The notes beneath the pieces are model-generated. The model was not told where the DNA came from and did not search any database. It saw only the letters and a list, made by a program, of their open reading frames with translations. Below are positions 29,140-31,982 of a DNA stretch of 31,982 bases, one piece after another. Origin of the DNA: an uncultured Oscillospiraceae bacterium (lineage in GTDB: Bacteria > Bacillota > Clostridia > Oscillospirales > Oscillospiraceae); NCBI GenBank assembly GCA_934630495.1, contig CAKTVW010000025.1:1-31982 (forward strand), read 5' to 3'. The translations under genes were made by a program, and so were the position numbers. Position 1 is the first letter of the stretch. Each line of letters starts with the position of its first letter.

Positions 29140-29913
29140 ATGGAGAAACTGTATCGCGTTCTGCTTGCCAACAGCAGCGAGGATTTCAGCTCGAAGCTGG
29201 CTGCCGTACTCAAGCAATCGGAGCGGTACGCGGTCGTCGGTACGGCCAATGACGGTGCCCGTGCCATCGACCTGCTGCGGGAGGTAAAACCGGAAATTCT
29301 TGTGGTGGACACAATGCTGGCGCAGGCCGACGGCGTCGCGGTCATCAAGGCCGCCAACGCCATGGAGAAGAAGCCGATGCTGCTGGTGCTGGCCGATTTC
29401 ATGACGGAATTTGTGTCGAATCTGCTGGTATCGCTGGGCGTACAGTACGTTCTGCTCAAGCCCTGTACGCCGCGCGCCGTGCTGGAGCGTCTGGAGGAGA
29501 TGCGAGGCGCTGCCGCGAGAAAACCGTATGTCCGTTCCCATGAAGCGAATATCGAGGCAATGGTCACCTCGATGATCCACGAGATCGGCGTACCGGCGCA
29601 TATCAAGGGCTATCAGTATCTGCGCGAGGCGATCATTATCGCCGTCAATGACATGGAGGTCATCAACGCCATTACCAAGGTGCTCTACCCGCAGGTGGCC
29701 AAGACCTTTGCCACGACGCCGTCGCGCGTGGAACGTGCGATCCGTCATGCGATCGAGGTCGCGTGGGACCGCGGCGATCTGGAAACGCTGCAGCGTTTTT
29801 TCGGCTATACCGTTTCCAATACAAAGGGAAAACCGACCAATTCGGAATTTATTGCGCTGATTGCGGATAAGCTCCAGCTTCAGCTTAAAAGTATGGAGCC
29901 GATCGCGATTTGA
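29140..29913 (+). CDS. spo0A: Sporulation response regulator Spo0A
   Basis: Master regulator of sporulation entry. The 257 residues comprise a receiver (about 4-120), a linker, and the Spo0A-specific C-terminal DNA-binding domain, clearly recognised by HIKGYQYLREAIIIAVND, KVLYPQVAKTFATTPSRVER and AIRHAIEVAWDRG, with KPTNSEFIALIAD near the end. The receiver keeps phospho-acceptor Asp57 and Lys107, but the acidic pair Asp10-Asp11 of B. subtilis is Asn11-Ser12, the conserved Thr84 is Ala85, and the Pro after the phosphoryl-site MP is absent. AGGAGG lies before the ATG. spoIVB, the usual neighbour, is not here. Identity is strong; control by phosphorelay is doubtful. Confidence 0.95.
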   Translation: MEKLYRVLLANSSEDFSSKLAAVLKQSERYAVVGTANDGARAIDLLREVKPEILVVDTMLAQADGVAVIKAANAMEKKPMLLVLADFMTEFVSNLLVSLGVQYVLLKPCTPRAVLERLEEMRGAAARKPYVRSHEANIEAMVTSMIHEIGVPAHIKGYQYLREAIIIAVNDMEVINAITKVLYPQVAKTFATTPSRVERAIRHAIEVAWDRGDLETLQRFFGYTVSNTKGKPTNSEFIALIADKLQLQLKSMEPIAI

Positions 29914-30009
29914 TGATCGGGAGACTCTGCGCGTTCCGGCTTCGGCCGGCGGCGGACAGCTCCGAAAAAAGAATAAAAAGGATAAAACCGTTTATGAGAA
30001 ACCGCTGCT

Positions 30010-30041
30010 GCGGGACGGACGCTTGTCCGTCCCGCATTTTT
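30010..30041 (+). terminator. Terminator of spo0A
   Basis: GCGGGACGGAC (30010-30020), GCTT loop, GTCCGTCCCGC (30025-30035), then ATTTTT. An 11-bp perfect stem. Confidence 0.93.
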
Positions 30042-30172
30042 GATTGCGCTGCTTTGCCGATCGACACGCGCCGCGCGGCGGCCTTGTTATTTTCAACAAA
30101 TTTCGCATCTGCTTTTTGTGCGAAATGACAGTTATTTTCCCGCGTTTTTGCGTTTCCTTTTTTGACGATTTG

Positions 30173-30181
30173 TGCTATGAT
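30173..30181 (+). promoter_or_regulatory. Possible extended -10 promoter of the nuclease gene
   Basis: TGCTATGAT, an extended -10 pattern, 33 bp before the ATG. No good -35 hexamer is at 17 bp. Nothing else was seen in the 30042-30172 stretch. Confidence 0.4.
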
Positions 30182-30213
30182 TAAAGGTACTATCATTAAA
30201 AGGAGCACTGGAA

Positions 30214-31982
30214 ATGAAACTCAAACGCATTGCGTCCGTGCTGATGGTCCTTGCCATCCTTACGGCGATCTTCTCCGGCGTCACCACCGTCTCCGCCGCC
30301 GGAAGCAACACCTATACCCGCGGTACGGTCTGTACGGAGCTGTCGAGTCAGGCCAAATCGTACTACAACGGCAGCTATTCCTATGAGATCATGTCCGAGC
30401 TTTCGGGCGGTAATACCGACTGCCTGGAAACGACAAGCTCTGCGCTGTATAAGCGCCTGCAGACGCTGATGTATTCAACGCAGACCGACGATGTCAGCTA
30501 CAAATCGCTGACGAGCTATTGGCCGAGAACGGACAACAACATCCTTTTCTACAGCAACGTAAAGGGCAGCGGCTATAACCGCGAGCATGTCTGGCCGAAG
30601 AGCCGCGCTTCCTTCTATCAGCAGGGCGGCGGCGCGGACCTGCACCATCTGCGCCCGGCGAACAGCGGCGTCAACTCTGCCCGCAAGAACTACACCATGG
30701 GCTATGTCAACGGTGTCATTTCCGGCTGCTCGACCTATCAATACGGCGGACAGACCGTTCTCTGGATCTCGGCAGGCCGCGACCGCGTCGAGGTCCTTGA
30801 CAGCGTTAAGGGTGACGTCGCGCGGATCCTTCTGTATGTGTACGTCCGCTGGGGCCAGCCGAACCTGTTCTCTAATGTTTCGTCGGATAATCTTCCGAAA
30901 ATGGATCCCGACGACAGCCAAAACAACGGCAAGGCTGTCATTGAGAGCCTCGACACCCTGCTCAAGTGGTGCGAGCTTGACCCGGTCGACACTTGGGAAA
31001 TGAAGCGCAACGACTGCATTGAGGACATTCAGGGCAACCGCAACGTGTTCATCGACTACCCCGAATACGCTTGGCTCCTGTTCGATCAGGACATCCCCAA
31101 CGATATGCAGACGCCCTCCGGTGAGGCCAAAAACAGCGGCCCCGCCTACACTCTGACCGCCGAGGCGAACAGCGCCGCTTACGGTGCGGTCACAGTCTCC
31201 GGCAAGAAGGTCACCGCCGTCCCGAGCGTCGGCTATGAGATCGACAGCGCCGCGCCCTATACGCTCACCCCGGCGGGCGCCGCGACCGTTACCCGCAGCG
31301 GCAATGTCTTTACCGTTTCCAAGATGACATCCGCCTGCAAGCTGACGATCAACTTCAAGGCGCGCACTGCGGCGACGATCAGCTATTTCGTCCCGACGGG
31401 CGTCAGCGTCAGCGGAACGACGAGCTGCTATGTCGGAGATACCGTGCGGCTCGCGACGGTCAGCGGCACGCCGAATGACGCGGCGAATACCTACACCTTT
31501 GTCGGCTGGGCCGCCGATGCGATCGACGGCAAGACGGCCGTAAAGCCCACGACCTCTGCGGCGGGCAGCAACTTTACCGTGAAGACGGCCGCAAACAGCT
31601 TCTACGGCGTGTATTCCGTCGTCGAGGACGGTGCGACCTACTACCTGACGAACACCTGTGACCATGCCGAGACGGAGTCGGTGCGTGTTGAGCCGACCTG
31701 TACCAAGGCGGGAGCCGTACGGACGGTATGTAAGAGCTGCGGCGCTGTTATCTCCGAGAAGCCGATCGCGGCTCTGGGCCACGATTATCAGGAGACGGTC
31801 GTCGCGCCGACCTGCACGGCCAAGGGCTACACCGAATACACCTGTTCGCGCTGCGGCGACAGCTTCAAGAAGAAGTTCACCGCCATGGTCGACCACAAGT
31901 ACGAAAACGGCAAGTGCGCCGTCTGCGGCGCGGCCGACCCGAGCTACAAGCCCGAAGAGGATAAGACCCCGAAGTACGGCGA
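30214..31982 (+). CDS. Secreted endonuclease I-type nuclease, C-terminus outside the window
   Basis: Extracellular nuclease, 589 residues visible with no stop. A signal peptide (KLKRIASVLMVLAILTAIF, likely cleaved after VSAAG or nearby) is followed by an endonuclease I domain (about 45-290): NREHVWPKSR with His125, DLHHLRPAN (142-150) with metal-binding Asn150 and further Asn154, and the typical WEMKRNDCIEDIQGNRN then FIDYPEYAW. Residues 310-470 are a beta-rich region (TLTAEANSAAYGAVTVSG). From 482 on, Cys-rich repeats (EPTCTKAGAVRTVCKSCG; APTCTAKGYTEYTCSRCG) follow, found in secreted proteins of Clostridia. GGAG precedes the ATG. Likely surface or secreted DNA/RNA scavenging. Confidence 0.88.
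   Translation, partial: MKLKRIASVLMVLAILTAIFSGVTTVSAAGSNTYTRGTVCTELSSQAKSYYNGSYSYEIMSELSGGNTDCLETTSSALYKRLQTLMYSTQTDDVSYKSLTSYWPRTDNNILFYSNVKGSGYNREHVWPKSRASFYQQGGGADLHHLRPANSGVNSARKNYTMGYVNGVISGCSTYQYGGQTVLWISAGRDRVEVLDSVKGDVARILLYVYVRWGQPNLFSNVSSDNLPKMDPDDSQNNGKAVIESLDTLLKWCELDPVDTWEMKRNDCIEDIQGNRNVFIDYPEYAWLLFDQDIPNDMQTPSGEAKNSGPAYTLTAEANSAAYGAVTVSGKKVTAVPSVGYEIDSAAPYTLTPAGAATVTRSGNVFTVSKMTSACKLTINFKARTAATISYFVPTGVSVSGTTSCYVGDTVRLATVSGTPNDAANTYTFVGWAADAIDGKTAVKPTTSAAGSNFTVKTAANSFYGVYSVVEDGATYYLTNTCDHAETESVRVEPTCTKAGAVRTVCKSCGAVISEKPIAALGHDYQETVVAPTCTAKGYTEYTCSRCGDSFKKKFTAMVDHKYENGKCAVCGAADPSYKPEEDKTPKYG

Noticed and set aside
29914..30009. Small plus-strand frames after spo0A
   Set aside because: They cross the spo0A terminator and lack a ribosome site or conserved features.

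Overview
This is a GC-rich chromosomal segment from a low-copy, Gram-positive-type anaerobe. It most likely comes from a gut member of the Clostridia (Oscillospirales/Oscillospiraceae-like). The signs are spo0A, a CIRCE-controlled hrcA-grpE-dnaK operon, eukaryote/archaeon-type ProRS and single-chain GlyRS, a one-chain iron-sulfur L-serine dehydratase, DegV, an LtaS-like enzyme, a split transketolase and sigma-A promoters with TTGACA-17-TATAAT spacing. The exact genus is inference. No rRNA, tRNA, CRISPR array, phage or transposase gene was seen. All protein genes look chromosomal and housekeeping in type; the accessory content is in the intergenic DNA.

Layout. 1-732: gene-free, with terminators, a structured repeat and an array of 18-bp repeats that runs into the 3' end of lspA. 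733-3913 (minus): csoR-like regulator, lepA, rnhA, lspA. 4067-9152 (plus): heat-shock block CIRCE-hrcA-grpE-dnaK, then dnaJ behind a second copy of the structured repeat. 9517-11274 (minus): argS. 11421-13711 (plus): two-gene SUF/SMS iron-sulfur scaffold (sufC, sufB/D-like) and rlmH. 14214-15650 (minus): proS. 15784-17580 (plus): a tiny ribbon-helix-helix-like protein, L-serine dehydratase and a coupled 108-aa protein. 18052-18903 (minus) degV and 19150-19926 (plus) an unknown protein share back-to-back promoters. 20046-25186 (plus): glyQS, LtaS-like synthase and split transketolase, tightly packed. 25535-27964 (minus): acyl-ACP thioesterase, lipoprotein and aminotransferase behind a hairpin-rich leader. 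28423-29913 (plus): mscL and spo0A. 30214 to the window end: a secreted endonuclease I-type nuclease, open at the right edge.

The most unusual signal is a recurring arrangement in which degenerate tandem repeats begin at or run across a stop codon: lspA (18 bp, about 16 units), dnaJ (39 bp, 4 units), rlmH (28 bp, 3 units) and the 108-aa gene (17 bp, 3 units). In lspA and dnaJ the repeat unit is a whole number of codons and copies the protein's own C-terminal tail beyond its stop. Other points worth checking are a Spo0A whose receiver lacks the usual acidic pocket, 0A-box-like sites at spo0A and inside the serine dehydratase promoter, a duplicated multi-hairpin element, mosaic REP-like elements at gene ends, and a family of GGGGTCAGG/CCTGACCCC hairpins at convergent junctions.
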